In this document: piece by piece, positions 21,697-33,479 of the stretch | Numbering within the stretch: position 1 is the first letter of the stretch | Layout: the number at the start of each line of letters is the position of its first letter | Made by a program: the position numbers and the translations under genes | Assembly (NCBI RefSeq): GCF_000004195.4 | Contig: NC_030677.2 | Location: 175,200,019 to 175,264,018, forward strand | From: Xenopus tropicalis | Lineage: Eukaryota; Chordata; Amphibia; Anura; Pipidae | Length of the DNA: 64,000 nucleotides | Reading direction: 5' to 3' | Notes under the pieces: generated by a model | The model's database searches: none | What the model was told of the DNA's origin: nothing | The model's input: the letters and a program-made list of their open reading frames with translations, nothing else

Positions 21697-21816
21697 CTCT
21701 AACTTACTGTGCTAGTTACTTTGTAGATTTACACAAGATGAGCACTGTGTTCATACACACACATGCAGCGATTGTGGTGATGTAGGTGCATAGCGAATAA
21801 TTAAGCTGAGACCAAA

Positions 21817-22008
21817 CAGGCCTTTATGGCCTCACCACAAATCCAGGCGGAGCAGGGGGTACCAGACCTTGGGGGTCTGATTCCTTCATAGCGATAGAAA
21901 TCCCCCCTCAGTCACTCTCCTACCGGGGAGTGGGGGAAGCTGGCGTGAGGGGGGGGGATTGGGAGGGTTCGGAGGGGGGCCTGGTACCGTCAAGTTATGC
22001 CACTGTTT
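21817..22008 (-). mobile_element. hAT-like element piece, identical second copy
   Basis: All 192 bases are identical to 19200-19391, including a nine-G run, at an offset of 2,617 bases and in the same orientation. On the minus strand it starts within CAGTGGCATAACTTGACGG. Identity stops abruptly at both ends. Confidence 0.9.
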
Positions 22009-22390
22009 CCTGAAGTAATACACTTCTGTGGGCTTTGCCTGGTGATGGAGAATCGTCACCAAGAACTACCTCTGGATGTTGCAAATGCTGTTGGGATTGA
22101 AACGTTTACTGATTAAGATCTGTACCATCTAAATCAGCACCCACTGAAGAGAGATTGTGAAATATTCATCAATAAAGTGTTTTAAAGAACCACTGGTGCC
22201 CAAGTTATTTAAGTGAGCAAGCTTTGGGTGTGGGATCAGTGTGGTTAACCCTTCCTCCAACAGTACAGTGAGGGCCCACCTGGGAAGCAACACGTGCCCT
22301 ACTGGAGGTTGCTGGGAATTGAACCTGGTCTTCCCAGGTCCCAGGTCTGAGGTATACCTATTAAGGGTACACCTGTTACATACAGTATTA
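22009..22390. mobile_element. Unclassified retroelement-like sequence
   Basis: The order 'attgaaacgtttactgatt', 'agatctgtaccatcta', 'aataaagtgttttaaag' and 'gtgcccaagttattt' resembles a dispersed frog repeat with a polyadenylation-like AATAAA. The minus strand holds GGTTCAATTCC near 22316-22326, like a tRNA B box. Neither a family nor edges could be fixed. Confidence 0.4.
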
Positions 22391-22609
22391 TTGCTTGACC
22401 CATGCAGATAAGGGCAAGACAGACAACAGAACTATATGGTATACAAGCTGGGTTCATGGCAGCCAACTGACTTTGGTAAAATCATGTTCAACAGGTGAAC
22501 CTGAAAGCATTTAATGGGAATAAGAATTTCAACAACTCATCTCAGCTACACAAGTTCATAAGTATAATGCTGGATCCTTAGAAACAGCTGGATGGGTGGC
22601 ATTACTTAA

Positions 22610-23199
22610 AGGAGCACAAAACCCTAAAAATCAATATAGCTAAAAATACCTCATATTATATACTGAACTTACTGCAGCAGCCTAAAGTTTCAGCATCTCA
22701 GTAGCAGCAATGATCTAGGACTTCAAACTTGTCACAGGAGCTCCCCATCTTCGAAAGTGTCTGCGACATGCACGTGCTCAGTGGGCTTTGGGCAGCTGTT
22801 GAGAAGCTAAGCTTAGGGGTCGTCACAAATTATCAAGCAGAAAATTAGGCTGGCCTGTCATATAAGCTGATGCTACAGGGCTGATTAATTCTGATGCTAA
22901 GTGCACTAGTTTCTGAGCTGCTTGTAGGAATTATTATTAATTAATTATCAGCCTTGTATCATAACATTTATATTCTATATATACAGAATTGTGAGACGGC
23001 CCCTAAGCTCAGTAAGTGACAGCAGCACAGACCAAGTGCAGGGAATCAGCATAAAAGAAGATGGGGGGCTACTGGGGCATCTTTGGGGGCACAGATCTTG
23101 CCTGCTAAAGGGCTGTGGTTGCCTTGGGCTGGTACAGAAATGCAAAACATAATGTAAAACATTTCTGCCCTATTTCTTTACTTAGGCTTTAGTTCTCTT
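22610..23199. mobile_element. TTAA-flanked MITE (T2-like), complete
   Basis: TTAA lies at 22606-22609 and 23200-23203. The ends are AGGAGCACAAAACCC and, reversed, AAGAGAACTAAAGCC. The element folds back: 'taagcttaggggtcgtcac' near 22808 mirrors 'gacggcccctaagctcagta' near 22996. An antisense copy is at 47390-47985. It is non-coding. Confidence 0.8.
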
Positions 23200-23203
23200 T
23201 TAA

Positions 23204-24485
23204 TGCAAAATGTTACACATGCAAAAGATTCTGTGATGATATGTAAACACAATAAGAAATGCAATAATATATGACTTTATTGGTTGCAAGTATGCAGAAA
23301 GGGTGAATTTATATCCAAGACACAACTACGCTAGAAAGATATTTGGGCACAAGCCAAAGAAGACCTCTTACTTATGGAATTACATCTTCTGACAGGCAAC
23401 TTGTTTGTCTTCATCATTTTTGTGTTTCCTCAAATAATACAGTCAGATGAATGTTCCATTACAGAAATGTATGTTTTTCAAAACCTTTCTTATTGCAGTG
23501 CCTAAACAAATGGTTTCTTTTTTTAGCCTTTTATCTTAGGTACAACAAAAGATTGAGTTCTACCTCGGGAATGGCTTTATTCTATACAAAAAGGTACCAA
23601 CCTATTTAGAAAGTTTAATGCTAGGCATATGAAAAAGAAAATAAAACAAGCAAATGCAATTTATTTTATTTACTCTTATCCGTATATTCTATATCTGTTG
23701 ATTTGTGCCTATTTTTTTCTGTTGGTTTAAATTATGTTCGTACATTTGTTACAATCGGAATAAGAAATGTTTGGCCTGTGGATTTTTAATGAAATAAAAA
23801 TTGTCGTTATTGATCAAAAGGATGGTTTCTCCATTAACCCTAAGGAATAGGAAATTTACTGTACCATATGAACATAATTTCCTAGCTTGATTTCCGTTTA
23901 TTATAACTACTTCTTTCATTGCGTATAAACATGATTTACAAAGGAAACCTAATTTTAATAAATATATTCCAGATAATATCTAGAGAACGAGGGTCTCCAA
24001 ATGATTTTTCTAATACTGGGCTCATCCATTTTATAGATATTTTAATCTATCTTGAGATGAAGAACATATTATGTGCAAGGTCACTAAGTTAAGGCCACCG
24101 ACGCACAAGAACATTTTATATATAAATTGTGATTACTTATTCTATTCATTTATCCACTGCATTATTCATGTTTTGAGCTATGAATTAGAATTAGTCGGTG
24201 ACTTTCCTTTGCATGATATTGCAAACAACAAAAAGTTACAAAGAAAAAAAGCTCAAAATAAGAGAATTGGCTGCAAACTGCAAGAAAATACAAATATAGA
24301 AATTAGACTCCTGCGAAAATTTGTGTTTAATGTTGCTTCTGTCGACATGCATAGACACACACATACACACATATATACACACACAAACACTCGGACACAA
24401 ACAGTAGCACTTATAGCAGCAAATTAAAAATAGAGATAAGTGAACATCACTGCGGAGATATTCTGATTTGTGAAAGAAATTGGGC
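23204..24485. other. Unique AT-rich sequence with a CA repeat
   Basis: No gene is seen. A (CA)n-rich tract lies at about 24352-24405. The 118-residue frame ending in that tract owes its length to the repeat. Confidence 0.45.
24352..24405. repeat. Imperfect (CA)n tract
   Basis: CACA runs are interrupted by TATATA and CTCGGA. Confidence 0.8.
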
Positions 24486-24560
24486 TAGTGATGAGCACAT
24501 TTTTTTGCTAGGCAGGGATTTGCAGCGAAATTCCAAATTCTGGCACTGGCGAATGGTTTC
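24486..24560. mobile_element. Left end of TAGTGATGAG-family MITE
   Basis: TAGTGATGAGCACATTTTTT is followed by 'caggcagggatttgcagcg', as in 40836. The right end is absent. Confidence 0.65.
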
Positions 24561-24734
24561 GGTTGATATTGTTTCTTACCAGGATGTACCTTTTTTCACT
24601 AATACACTATACACTAATCTCTACTGTTTCCTCTTTACCATGGTCCATCTTCATAATTATTTTGTATTATTTAGCTGCCCTTAGATTTTATTTTCTTTCC
24701 AAGTGAATATTACATAACTAAAAGGGATATGTAC

Positions 24735-25005
24735 TAGGCATGTGTGGATCAACAAAAAATCCACCCACACCTTACCCAAAGCTGCCTGCTATCAACCTGT
24801 GCCCAATCGGGCAAGTCACCGATATTTATAGACCTGTGCCCAACCCGCCTATCTCTGACTACAAAGGGGCAGGAATGTACCTATAAATACACACAGCAGA
24901 AGTGGGGCATAATTAAGTAGGGTGGGCAGAAGGAAGAATTCGGTCCGAGCCAACCTGCAATGAATGTGTGGATGTTGGTCCTACAGGTTTTGGGCTAATA
25001 ATTAA
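24735..25005. mobile_element. Probable dispersed repeat with CAACCCGCC / GTTGGTCC blocks
   Basis: Blocks such as 'cacctgtgcccaacccgcc' style words and 'ggtttgggct' near 24986 look like a known Xenopus MITE whose halves mirror each other around CCCGC/GCGGG. Only a weak mirror is visible here. Confidence 0.35.
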
Positions 25006-25043
25006 TAATATTCCCAATATAAAATAAACTATTTATTATGCAT

Positions 25044-25116
25044 CATGATTACCACAATGCACCATAATTACCACCATGCACCATAATTACCACCATGCAC
25101 CATGATTACCACCAAA
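25044..25116 (+). repeat. 19-bp minisatellite, about 3.8 units
   Basis: The unit CATAATTACCACCATGCAC is repeated at 25044, 25063, 25082 and (partial) 25101 with one or two substitutions. Confidence 0.9.
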
Positions 25117-26645
25117 TAAATAACAATATGAAGGAGACCATAAAGGATGCATACATTCTCTCCATTACATTCCACGACATTCTGTAGTTTTCCAATTTGT
25201 CCCTCAAACTTTAAGGGTCACAGTGGGGTTTGGAGGCCTCAAGGCTGGAAAAACATTTGCCTAGAGTGGCAGACACAGCAAGAGAATGACCCAGGTTCAG
25301 CCTATAGCTAAGTAGCTGCAACTTGGATTGTAAATTATGACTCAGGAATGATGCCGAAATACGTCCTTACTCCACATAATACGCATACGTAATAATACAC
25401 AGTGGTAACATGTCCTTTTAACATCAAAGAGAATAATTTACAACAGTAACAAAGGAATATATAGTCCCAGTGTAAAAGATAGGCAAGATGCTACAAAGTG
25501 GTAGGCAAGCAATTAACACAGTCTTTGCCTTTAAAGGACAAGTAAAGCTATGAAACAAGGTGAGTTATTCTTTAAAGGTACTTTGAGAAGCTTAACTAAA
25601 ACTTACTGGGATGCTGGATTTTGTTCTCAGTGTCTGGAATCAATACAATCTGTTACTTCATTCTTTCTACATGCACAATATGACAGACGTTCCATTCCGT
25701 GCTCCAAAATATGTTTACTTTAGGGCAAGAGCATGCAAAAAAAATTTGCCCAAACCCTGCACATGCCTTGTTTTGCCTGTATCGTTTAGCCTTTAGTGAT
25801 AATGCAGATGACAACTGAAGGGAATGTGTATCAAGCAATCTGAAAGCTTCCTGCACCAAGCTAAGCAACTCCATGTTTATACAACATTGAAAAATATAAC
25901 ATAACTCTTTTCAGTGGTTGGTTCAGGATGATTGAAATCTCAGTAATTCTTATTCTTATTTACAGTATTGTATATTTTTATGGTTTTATTTTGATTATGG
26001 TTTTTATATAACATCCCTCAAGCTCATAATTTTCCCTCATCACCAATTCAGACAGTTCCACATCAGGCCTGATAAACTGAAATGCATCATACTTTATTGC
26101 AAACACATCATAATATATTGTATAATATGAAGGCAGATCAATACATACTTTGGGAGTTTTGCAAGAAATATGAATCTTCTAGTTGCTTTACATCCATCTT
26201 GCTAGCAAACTGCCTTGGGAGAGAGGGGAAACTCAACTGGCTAAGATTTACATGTGAGCTCTTTATTCTTTTATCCATTGAAAGAATTTGCTGCCTATTT
26301 TCCTGATCTTGGTGTTGCAGGAGTATAGTACTTCATATTGGAATGAACATATGGCTACATTACATTTGAGTTTCCAGTTTGTTTCCAAGGCCAAATCACA
26401 ACATAATTGAATTGTAAAAATATAACTAAGAGAGTACATAAACAATAAGGAGTAAATGAGCAGATACAATTTTACAGCAACCTTTTTTCCCATACCAACA
26501 ATTTTTTACTAAACACAGAATGGCCTCCTTTTTATTTTTTCCCTCATTTGGGGAAACAAGCCCAACAAAAAGAACAGCATGATGTGAAGAGATGCTGTGG
26601 TTACTCTTCATTTCCTCATCTCCCAGTGCACAATAAACTGGCAGA
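25117..26645. other. Unique sequence
   Basis: No gene is supported. TTTAAAGGACAAGTAAAGC near 25531 and CTTTAAAGGTAC near 25571 look like T2-style ends without partners. Confidence 0.4.
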
Positions 26646-26649
26646 TATG

Positions 26650-27080
26650 TTATGTTGGCAGATTCCATTTTTAAACCTGCCTGATCATGTGTCATTCATG
26701 CCTTCTGATACTGAACTTGACCTTGCTGTGCCTGTGACCCCTGCCCCTGGAACTATTTAGAATGTTAACCAGGTACCTCAGTGCTTTGTTATTGAGCTCC
26801 CTACCTTGAGAACCTCGCTTTCATTCTGACTCCTTTTCTGTTGTGACCCTGCCTGGATAAACTGACCATTGCTTGGGCTGACTTTTGCCTGCGAACAGTT
26901 TGTAAACCTTCACTGCCTGCCTTGACCTTGGTCCCTCCTGACTTTGATCATTCTTCTGCTTTGGGCTATGCTCAGGTTTGCCTCATAATCTTTCTACACT
27001 TCAGTGACCATGTGTTTGAATCCCAGGAGGGCCCAGTATAGTGTAAGTTGCTTGCGGACCTCTTTTCAAGACCTGATTCT
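26650..27080 (+). mobile_element. Possible LTR-like sequence
   Basis: The plus strand has a run of CCTTGACC, TTGCCTGC and CCCTGCCTGG words, then 'tgaatcccaggagggcccag' and 'ttgcggacctcttttcaaga', which I associate with Xenopus gypsy-type LTRs. No terminal TG/CA pair or target duplication could be set. The 70-residue frame at 26548-26760 overlaps it and is not supported as a gene. Confidence 0.35.
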
Positions 27081-28401
27081 TGAATCCACACTTAAGACAT
27101 ATTCATAATGCTTAGATAAACTTTTGTTTTGTATGATTTTTTAGTAAGTGTATTACCAGCTTTATTGCACTAGTGCAAAGCTATGGGCACAGAAGCCCCA
27201 ATGACTCAATTGGTTACAGCTAGTTTGAAGTGGTATAAAATAATTGTGCAACCCACTGTCATCAATGTGACAAAATCAGGGTTACATTTTCATTATTAGT
27301 TTGATGTAAATTAATTATTTCCTCTATCACAATACAAGGAGTTTATTTACACCATCAAGGCAGCTTTATAAATATGGCAAATAATTGTCAACATATTTTG
27401 GAGTAAAACATTCACCTTAGCTTTGTAAATGCAGCACGTTCTTATGTCTCTCCTGTTAATTAGTCTAATCCTCTATAAAAGCAAATTTAAAAATCTGAAT
27501 AAATGTGTATGTTGAAACCTTAAAAGGCATCACTTCCTACAAGTGTCTATGTTTCCTGGAAACGACTGTGCCTTGCCGCAAGTTGAGAATTTATCAAATT
27601 GATGTAATAATAAATGATGAGGTCTTCCTAAATCTGCATGCCTGTGTTAATGTAATTACAGCTTATTGACAGACAATAGAGGTGAGAGAAAAACCGAGCC
27701 TGATTGTTTATACTATTGCCATCCTTTCCAACCCCCCCCTCCACCTCTGATAACCACTTCTCTAATGCAAAATAACATAAGGATTAAATCCTATGTATGC
27801 ATAATTTTTATATGCCTGCCATTGGGAATACAGAATTAATCAAAATCATTGTTATTTCCCTTTTTAATTTATTATTTTAATTATTTTTTAAAGACACACA
27901 CAAGTTTACTGTGTATTGTGACAGCATTGCCCAAGGGCAGAATAATCAGCATTTATTAAACCTGTAAACATTTCCTTATGAGTTCAGTCCTTCATCTTGA
28001 TATATCTTTTTTATATAGTGTGACATAAATAATTTAAAAGGCTCTGTTCTACACAGATGCAACCTTCTCATTTACAAGCTTTTATTTCGGTGGCAGAGTT
28101 GTGCACTTAACAATTATGTTTACTAAGGTTGGTTATTTATTTATGTATGTATTTATGTGCATTAGGCGCTGTTTGAAAGCCAAAGAGATAAAATGGCGAG
28201 CATCAGAGAAGAGTATAATCCATAATGAGTAATGTTAATACTGCTTCAATCTACTGCTTCTAAAGGAGGAAATAATATCCCCTTTTTTTGTAAAATATAA
28301 CATTATTAGGAATGACAGAGGAGGCCCATGACCTTATAAAGACCAAATGGTTTTCTGCAGGTAATGGAACTATGAGATGACTGTTAATATCCTCATATTT
28401 C
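27081..28401. other. Unique sequence, two possible conserved non-coding blocks
   Basis: No gene or repeat is seen. Parts at about 27530-27760 and 28150-28400 have mixed composition, TAAT/TTACA homeodomain-like words and no resemblance to local repeats. Any regulatory role is inference only. Confidence 0.35.
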
Positions 28402-28500
28402 TTACAATACACATTTCAATGAGTAATGTGACACCACTGACATCTCTAAAAATCGATTGTAACTGATGACATCACTATGCATAATTTATAAGGATATATT
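28402..28500. repeat. Dispersed repeat with TGACATCAC motif, copy 1
   Basis: 'tttcaatgagtaatgtgac', 'cgattgtaactgatgacatc' and 'actatgcataatttataa' align with 31262-31350. The repeated TGATGACATCAC core resembles a CRE/AP-1-type site. Confidence 0.55.
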
Positions 28501-31171
28501 TAACAGGTTATTCTTGGCCATTGTTGCAGTCCCTTTGTACACATTCAACTTAAATGATTCCTTGGTGCAGCCATCAAAGAACCAATTATAATTTAGCAAC
28601 AGGCATTGTACTTCTATATATACAGGGTCAGTTACTAACACTGGGCTACAGTGCAGATACAAGCTGTTAGAGATTTGCTTTCAGCATTCTGTCTGTGACA
28701 GACTGATAAACAGTAATTGCTAAGGATAAGTGCAGTGGGGCAAATGTGCCAGTAAATAAGCCCCAGCGACTATATTTGTGGTATATATGAGGTACGTAAC
28801 CACGGTAAATAGAAAAGCAAAATACTGATTGAGCAGTGTTCAAGACAGTGCCTGTCTTTCTTCAGGGATATAAAGGAATTGTTTTTCAATTTTTGTTAGT
28901 ATTATTATGTTCCCTAGGTATATGTGACCCAATTTTGCTTTTGAATAATTTTGATGTGTAAAATAGAGTTCATTTCAGGGGTTAGTAAGCGTTAGTAAAG
29001 TGACATCTGCATTGCCCTTGGCCAGAAGGTACAGGTGTCCAAGGCATGGCTAACATGGCCAATCCACACTCACAAGCACACCCTGGGCTTTCCACTCTGT
29101 TCCGCCTGGTGCACAGTATTTATAAAGACTTCGGCACTCTCACTTTTGTGCTATATGGCTAACATGGCCTCACTAACTTGCCAAACTCCTTCCCCCCACA
29201 ACCTGTTGCCAGCAACAATCCCTGCTGTACCTGACCCACTTGCCAATGAACCATGCTACACTATTCTATCTCCCTCATTCCCCCCTCAGCAGGACGCAGT
29301 TTTAACAGGGACAGAGATCGCAGAAGAGGCCAGCCTAGTGCATGAAACACGTAACATTATGTGTCCTCTATTCCCTATAAAGTCTGCCGTTTCTTTACAA
29401 TGCCTATTTGTGGGATCTGTGAGTGCTTACTGTTTCTTTCATAGAAGAGGTGTGCATCTAAGTCAAGCACCTCCTTGTATTGCTCCCTACGTGCATGCCT
29501 ATTCTGCCTTTTCCTAGTTCTGGCCTCTCATCTGCAGCCTTATAAGTACTGGAAGCAGAAATACAGGAATACAGTCGCTGTGTGACCACTAAAACTGTTG
29601 TTAGAAAGAAATCTAGAATATCTACTGCACAAGTGATGCCTAGAAAAATTAGAATTTGGAGAAGAAGAAAATATATGCAGTTTTTCATTACATTAACTTG
29701 TTTCCCTTCAATGAACATATATGTGACCATAAATGAAGCCAAATTATCCTAAAAGCAGAATGCTTCTCCTACTTCATAAAAAAGTGTACTAGGCCATTGT
29801 GCACCCAAACATTACACTATGGCTAAATACAGCGAAACTGGTCGGGAGCAGTACATGTCTATTATGCTTGATGCAATATTGAGCAGTACATGTACAGTGC
29901 ATCTGTATGGAACATTTATGAAATCAAACTCAGTATATATTATATAATATTTGTCATAGACCATTTAGAATGTATAGAAAAGAATTAAAAAAATTGTATG
30001 AATATACTAATAATATTCAAAAATAGTATTGTCCAAAACAAACTCATGATTTGGAATATTTTATTATGTTTATATACTATACATCTCAGAAACTATTTCC
30101 CTAACAATACAGCATGACCAGAGTGGTCTCTTTCTTCTGTGGCATTATCATTCTTTTTTTTTATAACAGATCTGTTGGAGATATGTAAATAGCCTGTGAC
30201 TAAGGCCAAAGCATTTTTTTCTTCTATGCCTTTTGCAATTGAAAAATACTTTCTGTATCCCTGAGACACTGCACTAATGTCTGGCGTGTAAGGCAAATGG
30301 AACAAAACAGTAAGCATAGGGTTCCTCAGCTCAGTACAATTCACAAGGCCCAACCAAGCTATTTATTTTGCCTAAAATTCATATTTTAGGCCATTTTTCT
30401 TTAATACATATATTTTTTTCAGCAGGTCTGATTTTTGAAATACTGTTCTTTTCTTTGATTGCCTAGTAGTTTTATCCACATAGTCTATCAACTGTAAGTT
30501 AAAAATAAATATGGGCATGAACAAGTTCTAAGGTTACATTTATTCCTTTTGGAGTACATCAGAGATAACAATTTTTGAAAATATCAAGCCAGGTAAAAGC
30601 TGTGAGGTCACCTCAGTGTAGCAGTAAGTTCTTCAAAAATCGATGAGAAGTCCATGGGGTGGGTTTCCTCAGTGACCAGATGGGTCAGATTCTGTAGAAC
30701 GCTCTGCAGTCATTAATCAGTGCACCAGGCTGTGCAATTGATTTCAAGATAACAGACAAGAATGAAAGAGTTTCCAGGCCTGACTGCATTTTGTCAATAA
30801 AAGATGTTTTCAAGACTGCAATTCAATGTGTTTGCCAATTGAAAAATTTGTAACGTATGTACCACAGAAACACTTGTTTTTGCCATATACAATAAGTAAA
30901 ATCACTGCTCTGCCTCTCCATTGGGCAAAACATTGCAAAGCAATATCCACACACCCGTCACAGGTTTTTATGCTTTTAATGCCATTGACACATGAATTAG
31001 CACCTGATAATGAGGGCAAAAGACAATTCTATTACTGATCTGTTATCTGGGATCAGTATTGCAGCCGGCATTCTGAGCAGACTGCTCATGGTACAGTAGT
31101 AAGGGTAATGTGTATTGATCAAATGCATGTACTACATTACACATTCAGTAATCTAATTATCTATAGTATAC
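28501..31171. other. Unique sequence
   Basis: No gene is supported. The longest open frame (29035-29517) opens on GTG, has no motif, and its first ATG lies near 29154. Nothing around it (splice sites, polyadenylation signal, similar copies) argues for a gene. Confidence 0.4.
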
Positions 31172-31362
31172 AGTAAATAATGCACCCCCTATTGTAAAAT
31201 ATAAGGATATTATATGTCTTCTATTATTTTACAACAGGGTGTAAATTATTCATTATAATACACAAGTTTCAGTGAGTCATGTGACAGAAATTACATCACT
31301 AAGCACGGATTATAACAGATGACATCACCAAGCACCATTTATAACTATATAATTTACAGCAT
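31172..31362. repeat. Dispersed foldback repeat with TGACATCAC motif, copy 2
   Basis: The left part is a hairpin: 'aatgcaccccctattgtaaa' near 31179 mirrors 'ttttacaacagggtgtaaat' near 31228. It is followed by 'tttcagtgagtcatgtgac' and 'gatgacatcaccaagcacc'. The latter part aligns with 28402-28500. Confidence 0.6.
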
Positions 31363-31391
31363 ATGCATGGCTCGTTTGCCCTCCCATCTTG

Positions 31392-31430
31392 AAACATAGT
31401 AACATAGCAGTTGAGGCTGAAAAAAATATG
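31392..31430 (-). mobile_element. LINE 3' tail, antisense
   Basis: GAAACATAGTAACATAG followed by 'gttgaggctgaaaaaa' is the reverse complement of a CR1-like tail (compare 'caaccctatgtaactatg' at 33173). It lies about 100 bases upstream of the sense LINE and points the other way. Confidence 0.6.
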
Positions 31431-31529
31431 CCTTAATTAATGTTCTACCCTACAGCAGGCTACAGATGGTTGACATTTCTTCCAGCCTCAAAAATTTGCA
31501 ACAAGTACCAATCCTACATGTACTATTTA

Positions 31530-33058
31530 TTATCAATTACCCATGTGCTGCATCACCTGCTGTCAAAGGTAAACAAAGGTCCAGGACTGGATGGGATTCA
31601 TCCCAGGGTATTAAATGAGCTGAGCGCTGTGATTGCCAAACCTCTTCACATAATTTTTCAGGATTCGTTGAGGTCTGGCATGGTGCCGAGAGACTGGCGA
31701 ATTGCTAATGTGGTGCCGTTATTTAAAAAGGGATCTCGTTCTCAGCCTGAAAACTATAGGCCTGTTAGTCTGACATCAGTAGTAGGAAAGCTTCTGGAAG
31801 GGGTAATAAGGGATAGGATAGTTGAATACATTGCAGTTCACAATACTATTAGTTTGTGCCAGCATGGTTTTATGCGTAACAGATCTTGCCAGACTAATTT
31901 AGTCGCCTTTTATGAGGAGGTGAGCAGGAACCTCGATGCTGGAATGGCAGTTGATGTCATCTACTTAGATTTTGCTAAAGCGTTTGATACAGTACCTCAC
32001 AGAAGGTTAATGATCAAATTGAGGAATATTGGCCTAGAACATAATATTTGTAATTGAATAGAGAACTGGCTGAAGGATAGATTACAAAGAGTGGTGGTAA
32101 ATGGAACATTTTCTAATTGGACCAGTGTGGTTAGTGGAGTACCGCAGGGGTCAGTCCTTGGTCCTTTGCTTTTTAACTTGTTTATTAATGACCTGGAGGT
32201 GGGCATAGAGAGTAATGTTTCTATTTTTGCTGATGACACAAAATTGTGCAAAACTATAAGTTCCATGCAGGATGCTGCCGCTTTGCAGAGCGATTTGACA
32301 AAATTGGAAAACTGGGCAGCAAACTGGAAAATGAGGTTCAATGTTGATAAGTGCAAAGTTATGCACTTTGGTAGAAATAATATAAACGCAAACTATCTAC
32401 TGAATGGTAGTGTGTTGGGGGTATCCTTAATGGAGAAGGATCTAGGGGTTTTTGTAGATCACAAGTTGTCTAATTCCAGGCAGTGTCATTCTGTGGCTAC
32501 TAAAGCAAATAAAGTGCTGTCTTGTATAAAAAAGGGCATTGACTCAAGGGATGAGAACATATTTTTGCCTCTTTATAGGTCCCTGGTAAGGCCTCACCTT
32601 GAGTATGCAGTGCAGTTTTGGGCTCCAGTCCTTAAGAAGGATATTAATGAGCTGGAGAGAGTGCAGAGACTGCAACTAAACTGGTAAAGGGGATGGAAGA
32701 TTTAAGATATGAGGTTAGACTGTCGAGGTTGGGGTTGTTTTCTCTGGAAAATAGGCGCTTGTGAGGGGACATGATTACTCTGTACAAGTACATTAGAGGG
32801 GATTATAGGCAGATGGGGGATGTTCTTTTTTCCCATAAAAACAATCAACGCACCAGAGGCCCCCCCTATAGATTAGAGGAACAGAGCTTCCATTTGAAGC
32901 AGCGTAGGTGGTTTTTCACGGTGAGGGCAGTGAGGTTGGGGAATGCCCTTCCTAGTGATGTGGTAATGGCACATGGTAATGCCTTTAAGAGGGGCCTGGA
33001 TGAGTTTTTGAACAAGCAGAATATCCAAGGCTATTGTGATACTAATATCTACAGTTAG
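31530..33058 (+). pseudogene. LINE reverse transcriptase ORF2 remnant
   Basis: Frame 1 carries GPGLDGIHPRVL, then DWRIANVVPLFKKG, ENYRPVSLTSV, QHGFMRNRSC and the catalytic IYLDFAKAFDTV (first Asp about 31968). After an in-frame TGA at 32055-32057, where TGG (Trp) is expected, the same frame resumes with SGVPQGSVLGPLLF and the catalytic FADDT (about 32226-32240). A one-base loss near 32668-32672 shifts the frame before LVKGMEDLRYEVRLSRLGLF. A further TGA at 32762-32764 stands where CGA (Arg) is expected, a likely CpG decay, before GDMITLYKYIRGDY. The copy is therefore dead but only mildly decayed. No host gene is involved. Confidence 0.9.
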
Positions 33059-33208
33059 TATTACTGGTTGTATATATATAGTTTATGTAAGTGAGTGTAT
33101 AGATTGGTTAGTATAGGTTGTGTGCTGGGTTTACTCGGATGGGTTGAACTTGATGGACAATGGTCTTTTTTCAACCCTATGTAACTATGTAACTAACTAT
33201 GTAACTAC
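31530..33208 (+). mobile_element. CR1-like LINE, 5'-truncated
   Basis: The element contains an RT-coding region (31530-33058) and a 3' untranslated tail with 'gggttgaacttgatggac' and 'tcaaccctatgtaactatgt', ending in TATGTAAC repeats at 33170-33208. The endonuclease domain and the rest of the 5' part are absent. Placement in the CR1/Rex1 group rests on motif style and the short-repeat tail. Other tails of the type are at 16020 and, antisense, at 31392. Confidence 0.9.
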
Positions 33209-33479
33209 TATTAAACTATTTCCTCTTCCCCCATTCAGTCTACTATTTTGAAAATATCCCAATGCCTGCGACGTAGATACAGTTGTTCCAGTTAGGAATC
33301 TATGCTGCCTCTCAATAAAAGTTCTCTGATTCCTCGAAGAATATTCTACTCCTGTTGATGTCATATGTGACCCACCTCTATTCTAGACCCAGTACAAAGT
33401 AAGGTACTGTAAATGTGTTTAGATGGTGTGACCCACCGTCTTTAATCTCTATACCACCGACACATTTAGTGCTTTACAA
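33209..33479. other. Unassigned sequence
   Basis: No recognised gene or repeat between the LINE and the palindromic MITE. Confidence 0.4.

Noticed and set aside
22250..22390. tRNA gene or tRNA-derived SINE (B-box-like GGTTCAATTCC on minus strand)
   Set aside because: No convincing A box or cloverleaf could be drawn, so the B-box match alone is not enough.
24071..24427. 118-residue frame ending in HTHTHIYTHT
   Set aside because: The C-terminal half is a translated CA repeat and the rest has no motif.
29035..29517. 160-residue open frame, the longest outside the LINE
   Set aside because: It opens on GTG, its first ATG is near 29154, the residues show no motif or domain, and no splice or polyadenylation context supports a gene.
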